A stretch of DNA of 64,000 nt. Source: JACKBC01 sp041391125 (lineage in GTDB: Bacteria > Chloroflexota > Anaerolineae > Caldilineales > Caldilineaceae). A program made the translations under genes and the position numbers. Under the pieces are notes generated by a model. The model was given only the letters and a program-made list of their open reading frames with translations. It did not search any database and was not told the origin of the DNA. The DNA is taken from NCBI GenBank assembly GCA_041391125.1, contig JAWKON010000017.1:71732-135731 (forward strand), in the 5' to 3' direction. Within the stretch, counting starts at the first letter, position 1; every line of letters begins with the position of its first letter. Positions 43,950 to 56,796 of the stretch are shown here, piece after piece.

Positions 43950-44037
43950 CTCCGGTGGCTTTCCCATGTCGAGCTGGTGCAGGAACCGCGTTACCGCAAT
44001 ACGTACCACTTTCACGGGCTGGACGCGGTGGGTGGGG
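43950..44037 (+). pseudogene. Orphan copy of the cytochrome P450 3' end
   Basis: About 88 bases match 42804-42893 of the P450 gene with a handful of changes and one small deletion. The matched part covers the codons for LSHMELVQEPRYRNTYHFHG. No other P450 sequence is attached. The left boundary follows an unrelated sequence with the GC-rich word 'cacaggcgatgaggctgcgc'. It appears to be a relic of duplication, or of a lost second P450 gene. Confidence 0.75.
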
Positions 44038-44119
44038 ATTGGATAATGGGGTCTATATTGCCAAGATGCGCCTTTTGCATCTTTCTGTCTCGATGGGTAT
44101 TTGTTTTTCTGGAATGGCC

Positions 44120-45814
44120 TTATTGACAAGGATCGTCCGAACAGGGCGGTGGCAAATCAACCCGTTCCGCACCAAGCCACCACGCAGCAAACCAGGCGCG
44201 TTCTTCCACCGCGTTCACAAGATGGTCCGGACCGGGGATGCCATAGGTCGTTGTTTGGCTGATGGTATATTGTTGAACGATCTTCACCGCATTGTCATCA
44301 TTGTAGGCTTCATGCCAGTTATGATCCGGATTGCAGCCAAAGTCGACATTGCAGCGCTCATCGTTTGGTGCTTCCTCCAGAGAACGGGTGTTGTCGTTGA
44401 GTAGCCATAGTGCAAAATGGATAGCACTTGTTGGATAGGCATCTTGCAATGCATCGTGCTCGACTTCCATGAAGTACGCTAACGAATTGGCGGCGCCTTC
44501 CGGCCGCGTTCCCTTATTGGGAATACCTGGGGTTCGCCATCGGTTCAGTTGGTGCGGTGACAGCAGATCCGCTTCGCTGATGATAAGCGGTTTGCCGCTC
44601 GTTTGCAGATGGGTTTTGAGCTGCTCCGGGAAATAATAGGAGATATGCTGACCACCCATTTGGCTGGCCATATCGCAATCACTGTATGATTCATAGGGGA
44701 AGCCGCTATCCCAGTAGTTATGCCAGCTAAAGCCGTCACTCACCTCAATCGCATCGTACATCCGCTCATAGCCGGTGGTTCTCGGTTCAACTTCTTTACC
44801 GTTCTGGTCTTTCAGGTTACGATCCTTATTACAATATTCCATCCATACCCCCGTTTCATATTGACTTTGCGCCATGGGTGGGTTGAAGATGGTCGGTTGA
44901 AAGTCAGGAAAATCATTCTGCAACACATCGATATAGAGTTGCAGATAGTAGAAGTAGAAATTCATCATGTCCCACGGTGCTATTGTGGTAAAGTTTGGTT
45001 GGGTATTTTCCGTGAACCATTCGATATTGGGTTCGTTGGCCGGCTCAAAGCCATATTCCGCCCATCCAAAGGCGCGATTGAGGTCATGAATTGCCTTGAT
45101 TTCATCACCGATATCGCGCAAGGAGCGGTACAGTGTGTGGGCCTCGACCTCAACATCGCTGTGCGTGACCTTACACGTTGGCGGTTCAACAAAGTCCGGC
45201 GGGACATTGGTCAGAATATACTCGTTGGTTGCCTCACTGAGTAGCCATGCCTTGCGTACACCCAATGGGTCAATTACCACCATCTGTTTCTTGTTCATAT
45301 CCTCCGGTGTGACTGCATTCCAGGAAAGAAAGCTGCCGGGCGATGGGGTGATGCGAATAACGATCTTGCTGCCGGCCGCGGCGGCGCGCATTATATACTC
45401 AAAGGCATTGGGTAAACGCACGGTAGCATGGGTGACAGGGCAGCCGGTTACTGTGTCGTCCCGATGGATCTCATAGATTTGATTGCTCTGGACTACAATT
45501 AGCGCGGGCCAGATGGCCGTATCAGGATGGCGGCTGGGATCAACATAGGTGAATTGATCGGGATGCCACTCGTAGCGTCCATCACGACTCATATTGCCGA
45601 GGTGGATACCTGACCAAATTTTTATCGTGGTTCCACCCCCTGCGTAAACTAAAGGGAGGTAAATTGCATAGGCTCCGGCTGTGTCGCTGCTATTTGTCGG
45701 TTCGCCTTGGCGATTATGGGCAGCGTGAGCCGGTAGAGTTGTCTGTAGAATGAAAATGAAAAGGCAAACGAGTAGCGTGAATTTGATCTGAAATGGATAG
45801 TTGTTCCGCTGCAT
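44120..45814 (-). CDS. Secreted clan GH-A-like glycoside hydrolase
   Basis: Exported protein: from ATG 45814 the first 31 residues form a signal peptide (KFTLLVCLFIFILQTTLPAHA). An IYLPLVYAGGG word follows, frequent in exported Chloroflexota proteins. The rest fits a TIM-barrel retaining hydrolase. The putative acid/base Glu is in GFEPANEPNIEW (E261, the N-E-P pattern of clan GH-A). The putative nucleophile is in KPLIISEADLL (E414). FSWHNYWDSG supplies an aromatic, His-containing strand between them. It is likely to cleave a polysaccharide outside the cell. I cannot place it in a named GH family. The upstream in-frame ATGs at 45847 and 45832 would lengthen the signal region. Confidence 0.7.
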   Translation of the reverse strand: MQRNNYPFQIKFTLLVCLFIFILQTTLPAHAAHNRQGEPTNSSDTAGAYAIYLPLVYAGGGTTIKIWSGIHLGNMSRDGRYEWHPDQFTYVDPSRHPDTAIWPALIVVQSNQIYEIHRDDTVTGCPVTHATVRLPNAFEYIMRAAAAGSKIVIRITPSPGSFLSWNAVTPEDMNKKQMVVIDPLGVRKAWLLSEATNEYILTNVPPDFVEPPTCKVTHSDVEVEAHTLYRSLRDIGDEIKAIHDLNRAFGWAEYGFEPANEPNIEWFTENTQPNFTTIAPWDMMNFYFYYLQLYIDVLQNDFPDFQPTIFNPPMAQSQYETGVWMEYCNKDRNLKDQNGKEVEPRTTGYERMYDAIEVSDGFSWHNYWDSGFPYESYSDCDMASQMGGQHISYYFPEQLKTHLQTSGKPLIISEADLLSPHQLNRWRTPGIPNKGTRPEGAANSLAYFMEVEHDALQDAYPTSAIHFALWLLNDNTRSLEEAPNDERCNVDFGCNPDHNWHEAYNDDNAVKIVQQYTISQTTTYGIPGPDHLVNAVEERAWFAAWWLGAERVDLPPPCSDDPCQ

Positions 45815-46012
45815 AGAGGTTGTCTCCATCATACACCCGGTCGGCAATCAGGCAGAGAGTCTTGGTTGATTTCCTAATGGTCCTCACCTTGATTTGCCGC
45901 CGGAATACTTACACGAAAGAGGCACAGTTTGGCCGCAATGGGCGGTGCTGTCACGCGGTTGGCTTGAGAACGATACTTTTATAGCTGCCCAAATATCGTT
46001 CTCAAACGGCGC

Positions 46013-47648
46013 TCACTTTAAGGACGTTGTCCCCCGTTCAAGCCGGATGATGGCCAGATAGCGCGGTCTTTCGTTGGGCGTAACGACCCTGACAAAGGCG
46101 TTGTTGATCAGATAGCCAAAATATGGCGAGTTTGCCGTGTTGGGAGGACGTGCATCGATCACGACGCCGGTGCGCAGATCGTAGATGGTATTCCAGTCCC
46201 ACAAAACATCGTTATTCAGATGCATTTCGGTTGAGGTGCTGCCAACGTGGTTGGCAACGACTCTCCGTTCACGCGTCTGCAGATTGAAGTCCCACAGTTG
46301 TATCCCCAACGCCGGGTCGCGGTGCGCGAAACCCAGATCAGATGATCTTGATGGCAGCGGAAGCCTTGCCCCCTGCATCGCTTCTGTAATAGGCTAACCC
46401 AAGCTGAAGTTTATCGCCGCTGGGATGATGGTAGGCCCAAATTTCATAATCTCCTTCTGTGAGAGGAACAAACGGTGGTCCTACGAGATACGCTACCCAC
46501 TCAGCATTGCAGGATAGATTGAGTTGGGGGTAAGCGTCGGTCATACCGGTATGGATGAAAAAGATCTCATCATCTGCCAACGAGTAGCCAAAGAGGCCCT
46601 GTTGGTCTTGACTGACTGCATCATAATTCTGCCAGGATGCTAAGCCATCCTGGTAACTCAGCGAAGACGTTTCCATATCAAGGGAAGTTACTGTGTATTG
46701 TCCGGTCGCTAAATCCGTGATGCCAAGAGCACCATTGGGATAGGATGTATACGCTTGCTCAACAGCCAATCCATCATGAATCGCCAATAATTTGCCTCGA
46801 ATCGGTGCTGAACTAACCAGTTGCACTTGTCCACTATTTAGATCCACAGCCACAATGTGATCGCTATTCTTGGTCGTACCCCGCCCAATTACGCGATTCC
46901 CTTCCAGGTAAAATGGAATGAAGCTATAGTACGATTCACCTTCCTCATTGGGGCTCAACGGCACATCAATCTGGGGTAGGATACGGATCGCTTGGCTAGG
47001 ATCCGGCGTCCATGTTGGTGTAGGTAGTGGGCTGCCAGGCTGAGTTGGCGTTGGTGTTGGTGTTGGTGTTGGCGTGGGCGGCGTCTTGTCACAAGCCGGA
47101 TCACCCAACGCAAAGCTGACCCGCCCGCGATCCTTTCCCGCCTTGGCCTCAACTTGCACCGTCGCATCAGGATCAAAGCCATTCACCACCACCGTAAAGG
47201 TCTCCGACGCCCCTTGGCTGCAGCCGCCAAACTGTGTCTCATACTTCACACTGGTAAAGCCGGGATTGCCGCGGTCGTTGGTCCACTCGACATGGTACTT
47301 ACCCAGTTCCAACGTCGTCGTTACGCCATCACTTGGCTCAACTCGTGTCCAATCCACCGTGCCAAAGGCAACATAGCTGATATCTTTCTTGTTGGGATTG
47401 GTCACGCGATAGGTGAGGGGGGTCGTGCCGTCTTCGTGGTGGGCATAGCCATCAAAATCGAAGACAAATCCCGCATCGCTTGCCGTTAAACAGGGCGCCT
47501 CTGGTATCGGGTCAGCCGGCGCCGTCGGCAAGGGGGATTGCATGGTGACAGCCGCCTGTGGGTTGCGCCCCCACACCATCACCCCAAAGAGAACCAACAG
47601 GCCGAGCAGTAAAAGCCCGCCTGTAGCATTCATCGTTGTTCGTTGCAT
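46013..47648 (-). CDS. Secreted/membrane-anchored beta-propeller-like protein with PT linker (one frameshift)
   Basis: The N-terminus is a membrane segment (GGLLLLGLLVLFGVMVWG). Next comes a beta-sandwich-like region of about 150 residues (YVAFGTVDWTRVEPSDG), a Pro-Thr repeat linker encoded by tandem 'gttggt' hexamers near 47044-47075, and a TolB/WD-like propeller (VAVDLNSGQVQLV, LGITDLATGQYTV, EIWAYHHPSGDKLQLG). The frame stops at 46338. The propeller continues in another frame from about 46345 (QLWDFNLQTRERRVVANH, IYDLRTGVVIDAR) to 46013. A one-base loss near 'atcatctgatctgg' explains it. 'ggaggt' precedes the ATG. It may bind carbohydrate or protein outside the cell; the gene next door encodes a secreted hydrolase. 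Confidence 0.72.
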
Positions 47649-47984
47649 AACACCTCCGTTGTCACACCATTCAAAAAGAGCTTTGTCGTTGCCAGCAAGA
47701 GATCCTTACACTTTTCTGACAGAGACAAAGCCCAGCATAGCAGATAGTTCAATTAACTGATAGTGACAAATACCGCAATTTTGTATGCACAAAACAGCCG
47801 ATCAATGTATAGAACGACACTGGCGCGACTCTCGACACCTCTTCCTGACGTACATGGAATAGGCAGTCATTATACTTTGCTCGATATGAAAACCGTAGTT
47901 TGCTCTTTCTGGTAGAGTTTTCGAAAACTAGGGTTTTCATCACAACCGCAGACAGTGCGAAAATTGATAGCACAGGTACCCGTA
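47649..47984. other. Intergenic region, no supported gene
   Basis: About 340 AT-rich bases upstream of the propeller gene and downstream of the GNAT gene. It contains an inverted pair 'gaaaaccgtagttt'/'aaactagggttttc' (about 47887-47938) that may terminate the GNAT operon. No reading frame here is convincing. Confidence 0.45.
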
Positions 47985-48590
47985 CTACGTCCCCAATCTC
48001 ATCCCAAACACGTATCCCCACTCCTCCTCCATCAACGTATGAAAGCCCACGTGTTGATAAAAGCCAATGGCATTGGCGTTGCGTCTCCCCACGCCGAGAT
48101 AGACGCCGGGGATGCCCTGGCCGCGCATGGCGTCGGCCAGCGTTCCGATGAGCCGTTTGCCCCAGCCCATGCCCTGCCCCTCTGGCAGAATGTCGATGTG
48201 CAGATGGGCCGGGTAGCTGGCGTCATTCTCTTCGCGGCGGTGACCGCGATGGATAGCGCGGATCATGTTGGCGTCACGCGAGGCATCATCCACGGCCGGC
48301 AGTGGGTAACGCGCCCGCAGCGGCGGAAACCATTCCGCTTCGCAACGGTGGCCAAAGGCGGCGGTGTCGCCAGCGCCCAACACATAGCCAACAGCGTGGC
48401 CGTTGCGCGTCAACACGAAAGCCAGCTCTGGCTCCAGCACGGCATAGGGCGCGGCATAATAGTGGCCAATCACGTCCGGATCGCTGTACAGGTGCGTGGC
48501 GTCTTGGCCCGAATCGCCGGTGCCCAGGCAGATGCGGTAGAGGGCGGTTAAATCGGTGGGATGGTAAGGACGAATTTCAAATGTGTTCAT
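47985..48590 (-). CDS. GNAT family N-acetyltransferase
   Basis: A 201-residue acetyl-CoA-dependent transferase. The family core is visible: LHIDILPEGQGMGWGKRLI carries the acetyl-CoA pyrophosphate loop (Q-x-x-G-x-G variant), and the C-terminal GFYQHVGFHTLMEEEW is the usual last helix and strand. The start TDLTALYRICLGTGDSG resembles bacterial homologues of the O-GlcNAcase-associated GNAT branch. The ATG overlaps the stop of the aminotransferase gene as ATGA, so the two are translationally coupled. Substrate is unknown. Confidence 0.85.
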   Translation of the reverse strand: MNTFEIRPYHPTDLTALYRICLGTGDSGQDATHLYSDPDVIGHYYAAPYAVLEPELAFVLTRNGHAVGYVLGAGDTAAFGHRCEAEWFPPLRARYPLPAVDDASRDANMIRAIHRGHRREENDASYPAHLHIDILPEGQGMGWGKRLIGTLADAMRGQGIPGVYLGVGRRNANAIGFYQHVGFHTLMEEEWGYVFGMRLGT

Positions 48591-49750
48591 AATATTTCAC
48601 AAAAACGGTTGATTTCTGCTTCGGTATTGTAATAGTGAACCGATGCCCGCACCAGTTCGGCAAGCTGGCGCGCTTCCATGTCGTGGCGGGTGGAGAAGAC
48701 GGTGGAGGTGGAGACATTGATATTTTGGCCGCGCAAAATTTGGCGAATCTCTTCTACGTTGCGGCCATTCACGGCAAAGGTGACAATACCGCAGCGCTGC
48801 TGGCCAATGTCATGCACGGTGACGCCGGGCAAGTCTGCAAGCTGGGCGCGCAACTTTTCTGCCAGCACTTGCACCCGTTCCCAAATGACGTCCATGCCCC
48901 ATCCCAGCGCATAATCGACGGCCGCGCCCAGCCCCAGCTTGGCGGCGTAATTGGTCTCCCAATTTTCAAAACGGCGGGCGTCAGCGCGCATCTCAAATTG
49001 TTCCAGCGCGGTCCAGCGGGCGGCGTGCAGATCCAGCATGGGCGGCTCCAGCTTGGCCAGCGCGCTTTGCCGCACATAAAGGAAGCCCGTGCCGCGCGGC
49101 CCGCGCAGATATTTGCGCCCGGTGGCCGACAGCATGTCGCAGCCGATTTTCTCTACATCCAGCGGCATCTGCCCGGCCGACTGGCAGGCGTCCAGCAGAT
49201 AAAGCACGCCCGCCTCACGGGCCACTTTGCCCACTGCCGCCGCCGGATTGACCAGCCCGCCATTGGTGGGCACGTGCGTAATGGAGATGAGCTTGACCCG
49301 CGCGTCCACCATGTTGGCCAGCGCCGCCACTGAAATCTGCCCATATTCATCATTGGGCACAACTTCCACCACGGCGCCGGTGCGGCGGGCAATTTGCAGA
49401 TAGGCAATATAGTTGCTGGCATATTCGGCCATGGCGGTCAGAATGCGGTCGCCGGGCTGGAAGGGGATGGCATAGAAGGCCATGTCCCAGGCGCGGGTGG
49501 CGTTTTCGATGATGGCTATTTCGTTGCGTTGACAGTTGAGCAGCCGGGCCACGCTGTCGTAAACGGCTTCCACGCGCGCCTGCTCCTGGTCGGCCGCTTC
49601 GTAGCCGCCGGTCATGGCTTCCAGTTGCAGATGGTCGAGGCAAGCGTCCAAAACCGGCTGCGGCATGAGGCTGGCGCCGGCGTTGTTAAAGTGGAGCACG
49701 TGGTCACAGCCCGGCGTTTCGGCGCGGGCGCGATTAAGATCAATCGGCAT
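48587..49750 (-). CDS. Class V PLP-dependent enzyme (cysteine desulfurase/isopenicillin epimerase-like)
   Basis: Fold-type I PLP enzyme of 387 residues from ATG 49750, preceded by 'gagga'. Motifs run in family order: HFNNAGASLMPQPVL, the phosphate-binding ENATRAWDMAF, the PLP Asp-Gln pair in LLDACQSAGQ, and the Schiff-base Lys in LSATGRKYLRGPRGTGFLY. No clear catalytic Cys loop of a cysteine desulfurase is seen, so an epimerase, lyase or transaminase role is as likely. It overlaps the genes on both sides: the two-GNAT gene upstream by 11 bases and the GNAT gene downstream by four. The three products should act in one pathway, perhaps making and acetylating an amino compound. Confidence 0.85.
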   Translation of the reverse strand: MPIDLNRARAETPGCDHVLHFNNAGASLMPQPVLDACLDHLQLEAMTGGYEAADQEQARVEAVYDSVARLLNCQRNEIAIIENATRAWDMAFYAIPFQPGDRILTAMAEYASNYIAYLQIARRTGAVVEVVPNDEYGQISVAALANMVDARVKLISITHVPTNGGLVNPAAAVGKVAREAGVLYLLDACQSAGQMPLDVEKIGCDMLSATGRKYLRGPRGTGFLYVRQSALAKLEPPMLDLHAARWTALEQFEMRADARRFENWETNYAAKLGLGAAVDYALGWGMDVIWERVQVLAEKLRAQLADLPGVTVHDIGQQRCGIVTFAVNGRNVEEIRQILRGQNINVSTSTVFSTRHDMEARQLAELVRASVHYYNTEAEINRFCEIL

Positions 49751-50818
49751 GTTTCTGCAAAAATTCCTCAACTTTGCTGCGCTCCACCTGCCACACCATA
49801 AAAGTCTTGTGCAGCTTGAAGCCCAGTTCGTGGTTGATTTTCAGCATGGGCTCGTTGGAAGCAGCGTTGCCCGTGCGCACATATTTTACCTGCGGACGCT
49901 CCTCGGCGATCTTCTTGAGCATGGCCGCCTTGAGCCAGCGCCCAATGCCGCGGTTGCGATAGGCTTCAACAACCCCGGTGTCGCCTTGGCCCATGCGGTC
50001 CGGCACGTTGGGCCGCCAGAATACTTCGGTAAAGCCCGCATAGGCGCCGGTGGCCGGGTCGCGCACAAACATGACCCAGCGTTCAACATCGCGGGCGGCC
50101 AATGAAGCTTCGATCTGGCGCATGATCTCGGGCGTCATGTGGAAATCTTCCACATCTAAATCATCGCGGGTGCGCTGTTCATAGATTCGTGAACCGCCGC
50201 AATGGCCGCCAGTTCCGCTTCGGGAAAAGGCCCCACATATAGACCCAACTCCAGATCACCGGCGCGCTCATCGGCTCGATCCAGCCAGCGCTGAATCAGT
50301 GCGTGATCCAGTTCATCCATCACCAACTGGTTTTCGCTGACCGTTAAGTTGGCTTCTGCACCAATGGCTGTACAAAATGCTTCGCCGTCGGGTGGCAAAG
50401 AGCTGGTGTTGGTGATCAGCGATGTGCGCTCTTTTTCCTGGGCCCGGTTCACGGCCAGCTTGAGCAGCTCGACGCCCAGGCCACGCCGCCGCCACCCTGG
50501 CAGCACAAAGAGATCAAAGTTGAGAAGGTGCTGGTTTTCCTCTGTGCGCATAAACGACAAGGCGGCATTGCCCACCAGTGTATTGCCGCGCCATACAAAC
50601 CAGCGCTCCAGATCGACCACCGGCGGCACATTCCTCATGCCGCTGATCGTATTTTCCAACAGCGGCGCCGGATCTTCGGGCGCACTTTCCGCACTGGTCT
50701 GCACAAACAAGTCGTTAATGGCCCGCCACTGCGCATCGGTGGCAGCGTCAACGTCAAAGGTCTCAATCGTGACGCCCAATCGCGCCAATTTCTCCTGATT
50801 CATTTTGAACGGGGGCAT
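49740..50818 (-). CDS. Tandem two-domain GNAT acetyltransferase (one frameshift)
   Basis: The first GNAT domain starts at ATG 50818 (MPPFKMNQEKLARLG), preceded by 'aaaggag', and runs to an in-frame stop at 50156. It has FDLFVLPGWRRRGLGVELLK as its acetyl-CoA loop. The second domain (VEDFHMTPEIMRQIEASL, GVVEAYRNRGIGRWLKAAML, INHELGFKLHKTFMVWQV) reads in the next frame to 49740. Reading through with one extra C in 'gcaccc(c)gcgat' joins them as SAPRDDLDVEDF. This is the normal linker of this two-GNAT family, so I treat it as one gene with a homopolymer error. Tandem GNAT proteins include mycothiol synthase-like enzymes. The gene overlaps the PLP enzyme gene and heads that operon. Confidence 0.8.
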
Positions 50819-50953
50819 GGTTTCTCCTTTGGAAACACGGGGTGAAGGGCATGTCTTGTGTGGTGCGTGGTGCGTCAAGCGGTTGAGCAGCTCGCGTCGA
50901 TACAAGTTGCTCAACCAGTACACGCAACCCGCCACACGCAACCCGCACCTTCT

Positions 50954-52153
<1,200 letters not shown>

Positions 52154-52206
52154 GGTGTCCCTCCTTTTTGTGAATATTTATAGTATTGCCAGGTCAATAA
52201 CCGTGA

Positions 52207-52275
52207 ATGACAAGAGGATAAGATGACAGGATGACAGGGTGACAAGATGCAAAATTGGTCAATCTGTCACCCTGC
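52207..52275. repeat. Periodic inverted repeat ('gatgacagggtgacaag' family)
   Basis: Repeated 'gatgacag' words and a 'ctgtcaccctg' complement. The same words close the LtaS-like gene (52432-52470) and fill 56797-56876. 52154-52454 holds no gene. Confidence 0.6.
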
Positions 52276-52454
52276 TGATGGACTGGCAAATTTAACCATT
52301 CCACCGCAAAGATATACTGAGTTCGGCACAGTGTATCCATCATACCAGGTCGCGAAGCTTTGCAAAGGGTAATCGAGTAAATTCATCGCGGCCCTTTGCG
52401 CTCCTGGCCAGTGAAACAAGATTTGTCAGTCAGTGAGGTCACCTTGTCATCCTG

Positions 52455-54252
52455 TCATCTTGTCATCTTCACTGCTCCCTTGGCCAGCACGCCGCTGGCA
52501 AACAAAAATCCTGTCGGTCGATATTCGGGCAAATGGGTGGGGTCTTTGCCGTAATTCATAAGCAGCGCCCGCGTAAACATGGAATAGAAGCCCTCGTGGC
52601 GCAGCGTAGGCTCCATGCTCTGCACGCGCAGCCCATCCACAAAACCGTATTCGGCCAGCGAATCGATAAAGCGCTGGTCTTTGCTGATGATGTGCAGCGG
52701 TGTCTCCCAGCCATCGGCCGCCGCGACGCGCGGCGGCTGGTGATCGCCCAGCAACACAAAGATAGCGTTGTCGTCGTCGAGATTCACGATATAGTCGGTC
52801 ATAAAGCGCAGTTGATATTGGACAGCATTGAAATAATTTTGCCGGCGCGTTTCTGTGCGTAATCGCTTCTGGATCGGTTTTGTCGTTGGTGTCTGGCACT
52901 TGATTTAGCGTATGCCAGTCGTCTACCAGCGTGGGGTGCGGAATCCACGGATAGTGCGAATTTTGCGTAATGTAGAAGAGCGCAAAAGGACCATCCGTTT
53001 TTTGCGTAATCAGCTCGTGCGCCTTGTTGATCGTATATTGATCGGGCGGTGCGGGTCCCCACCCATAGCCAGGCCCCGTATAATCAAGATCGTGGTAGCG
53101 TATCCATTCATCGGCCTTGTAAAAGTTCATGTACTTCTGCCACGAGCTTTCCGACAGCTCGGTGGACAGCGCGGCCAACCGGTAATATTGGTAACCTTGG
53201 CTTTTTAGATAGTAGCCCAAATCAGGATACGTCTGCGTCTGATATTTGTCAAAGAGCGTCAGATATTCAGGGTGCTCGTTGATGCGCATGCCCATAAAGG
53301 CGCTGGTGTAGGACATCCACGAGCCGCCGCCCCAGGTGGGCGCGGTGCTCAACGTGGATTTTACGTGGAGGCCGTGCTCCTTCAAGGTGGCGTCCAGCTC
53401 GGTGGTGAGGGCCGTGTATTGTTGCAAATAATCGGGCCGCTTATAGAGCACGCTGCCGTATGATTCAATAAATATGAGATAGAGGTTGGGCTTTTTGGCC
53501 ATGTCCATGCCCCTATAATCATACGCCTCGCGCATAAGCGTATCGTCAAAGCTGGACACATCTTTGTAGAGCCGCAGCGACTCTTCTACATTTTTTTCGA
53601 GCTTGTAGCTCAGGCTGCTAACCGCCATCATGGGGTTGGCCAGCGCCGCCCGAAACCAGATCGTGCAGCCCAATGCGACGAGCGCGATGATGGCCACGCT
53701 CATGCGCGACCAACGGCTCAACTTTTCCACCGGCACGCCGCCCAACATGGCGCTGATCAGCGCCCAGATGGCCAGCACGGCGGCAATCAAGCCGCTGATA
53801 GCGGCAATGTACAAATAGATGGGCAACTGCATATGCTCCAGCAGGAACGTAGCGCCATCCACAAACCATTCATACTGGCCGTAAAAGACCGGCTCTACCG
53901 CAAACATAGACAAGGCGACCCCCTCATAGATGTAATAGATCAGCGCAATGATATAGACGATGGCAAACAAGATGCGATAGACGCGGCCGCGCAGCCACCC
54001 CACATGCACCCACAGCGCAACCAGAATGGGCGCTTCCACGTTGAGCCGGAACGGATCAAAGTTGTCGCGCCAGACCAGCAGTCCGTTGAAAAACGAAGCG
54101 AAGCCATCGCGCAACGGGTGGCCCAATGGCAGAAAGCTGCTCGAGTCGCGGTTCAACCAATAGAGCGGCAGAAAGAGCAACGCGTTTAAGATGAAGAAGC
54201 AGAGCCAAAAGGTGACGTTGGGGTAAGTTGATGGGGAGAAGCGGGTTTTCAT
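52455..54252 (-). CDS. LtaS-like membrane sulfatase/phosphoglycerol transferase (one frameshift)
   Basis: Five N-terminal transmembrane helices (residues about 14-190) are followed by an extracytoplasmic alkaline-phosphatase-superfamily domain. Its metal and catalytic landmarks are LYLIFIESYGSVLY, the TAPTWGGGSWMSYTSAFMG nucleophile region, ITQNSHYPW, and FVLLGDHQPPRV (Asp-His metal ligands). The family includes lipoteichoic-acid synthases and phosphoethanolamine transferases. The frame breaks near 52854. Upstream it reads DPEAITH, and the true continuation ETRRQNYFNAVQYQLRFM lies in another frame to the stop at 52455. The start is ATG 54252, nine bases after the P-loop kinase gene. It is likely to modify envelope glycopolymers or lipids. 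Confidence 0.83.
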
Positions 54253-54260
54253 AGGTGGTA

Positions 54261-54839
54261 TTATTGAACGAACGTGGCATTGTTTGCCTTGGTTTTCGCC
54301 AAAACTTGATCGCACAGTTCCGCAAGTGGGCGCCAACCATCTAAGATAAGATCGGCAGTTTCTTTGTGTTTGCAAGCATCCAAATAGGGATAGCGAGCCT
54401 TTTCCAGATAATGGGTCATCTCCGTACCCAATTGTTTCAATTTTTCTGCGGCAGATGTTGGGGGCGCGAATGCGTAATCCCGCAGAATTCGCCGCGCCAT
54501 CGCCACATCCAACGGGGTGTCAATAAAGACCGATAAATTGATGATAGAGGCAAATCGGGGGTGATCGCGTCCTAGTGGGTAGTCCAGCACAATATTTTTC
54601 AGCTTCGCCTGATGATACACCCGCGCAACCGCTTCCCCCATGCCTGGGCAGTCAATTTGCAGCGGATTGCGGCCCTGCCGGCTCCACTCATAAAAGTCAT
54701 CAGGATAAATATTTGTATCGTCGAAATCATCGAAACAAAAAAGCATGGATGCGGGCAGTGATTCCTGCACAAGCCGGGCCAAGGCCGTTTTGCCGCCACC
54801 AGAGACAGCGTTAATGGCAATGACATAGGGCTTTTTCAT
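54261..54839 (-). CDS. Uridine-kinase-like P-loop kinase
   Basis: A 192-residue P-loop NTPase starting at ATG 54839 with KKPYVIAINAVSGGGKTALA, whose Walker A is AVSGGGKT. FCFDDFDDTNIYPDDF is the acidic substrate or metal region of uridine/phosphoribulokinase-like enzymes. VLDYPLGRDHPRFA and the lid-like ARRILRDYAF follow. It ends eight bases before the LtaS-like start, so the two are probably co-transcribed. The phosphate acceptor is unknown. A nucleoside or a small sugar is typical of the family. Confidence 0.8.
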   Translation of the reverse strand: MKKPYVIAINAVSGGGKTALARLVQESLPASMLFCFDDFDDTNIYPDDFYEWSRQGRNPLQIDCPGMGEAVARVYHQAKLKNIVLDYPLGRDHPRFASIINLSVFIDTPLDVAMARRILRDYAFAPPTSAAEKLKQLGTEMTHYLEKARYPYLDACKHKETADLILDGWRPLAELCDQVLAKTKANNATFVQ

Positions 54840-54959
54840 GCAATTCAATACCTTGCAGCGAAACGAGTCGACCAAGTGCAGCCGCTAATATTTGTACGAT
54901 ACAAAAAGGGGCGCTAGATTTATCTGGCATGGTTATGTAGAATTCATTCGCAAGAAGAT

Positions 54960-55076
54960 CCGCCGATTAAAAGTCGGCGGCTGACATAGGAAACAGGCTA
55001 AAGCCCTGTTGGGCAGCCGACCGCCCAACCTGCTTGAGCAGGTTTGCCATAGCAGCCGCCGGGTTTCAACCGGCGG
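54960..55076. repeat. Cluster of five consecutive hairpins
   Basis: Stems follow each other with almost no spacing: ccgccga/tcggcgg (54960-54980), aacagg/cctgtt (54992-55010), gggc/gccc (55011-55026), aacctgct/agcaggtt (55027-55044) and ccgccgg/ccggcgg (55056-55076). They lie between the P-loop kinase 5' end and the cimA 3' end, both on the minus strand. This may be a mosaic of dispersed palindromes, or a structured transcript end. Confidence 0.6.
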
Positions 55077-55164
55077 GAACCTTCAGCGAACAGCCCGGAA
55101 TTTATTCCCTGGCAACGCCTAAAAATCTGCGTTCATCTGCGAAATCTGCGGTTAAAGTTCTTAT

Positions 55165-56775
<1,611 letters not shown>

Positions 56776-56796
56776 GATGCTCTCTCATCGTTTACG

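Noticed and set aside
43949..44126. 75-codon open frame containing the P450 copy
   Set aside because: The frame arises from the duplicated fragment and continues into unrelated sequence. There is no start signal and no complete domain.
47955..48551. 198-codon open frame on the plus strand
   Set aside because: Antisense shadow of the GNAT gene, which has clear motifs and a coupled start.
54960..55076. tRNA or riboswitch
   Set aside because: There is no cloverleaf, no CCA end and no known aptamer core. The stems are separate hairpins.
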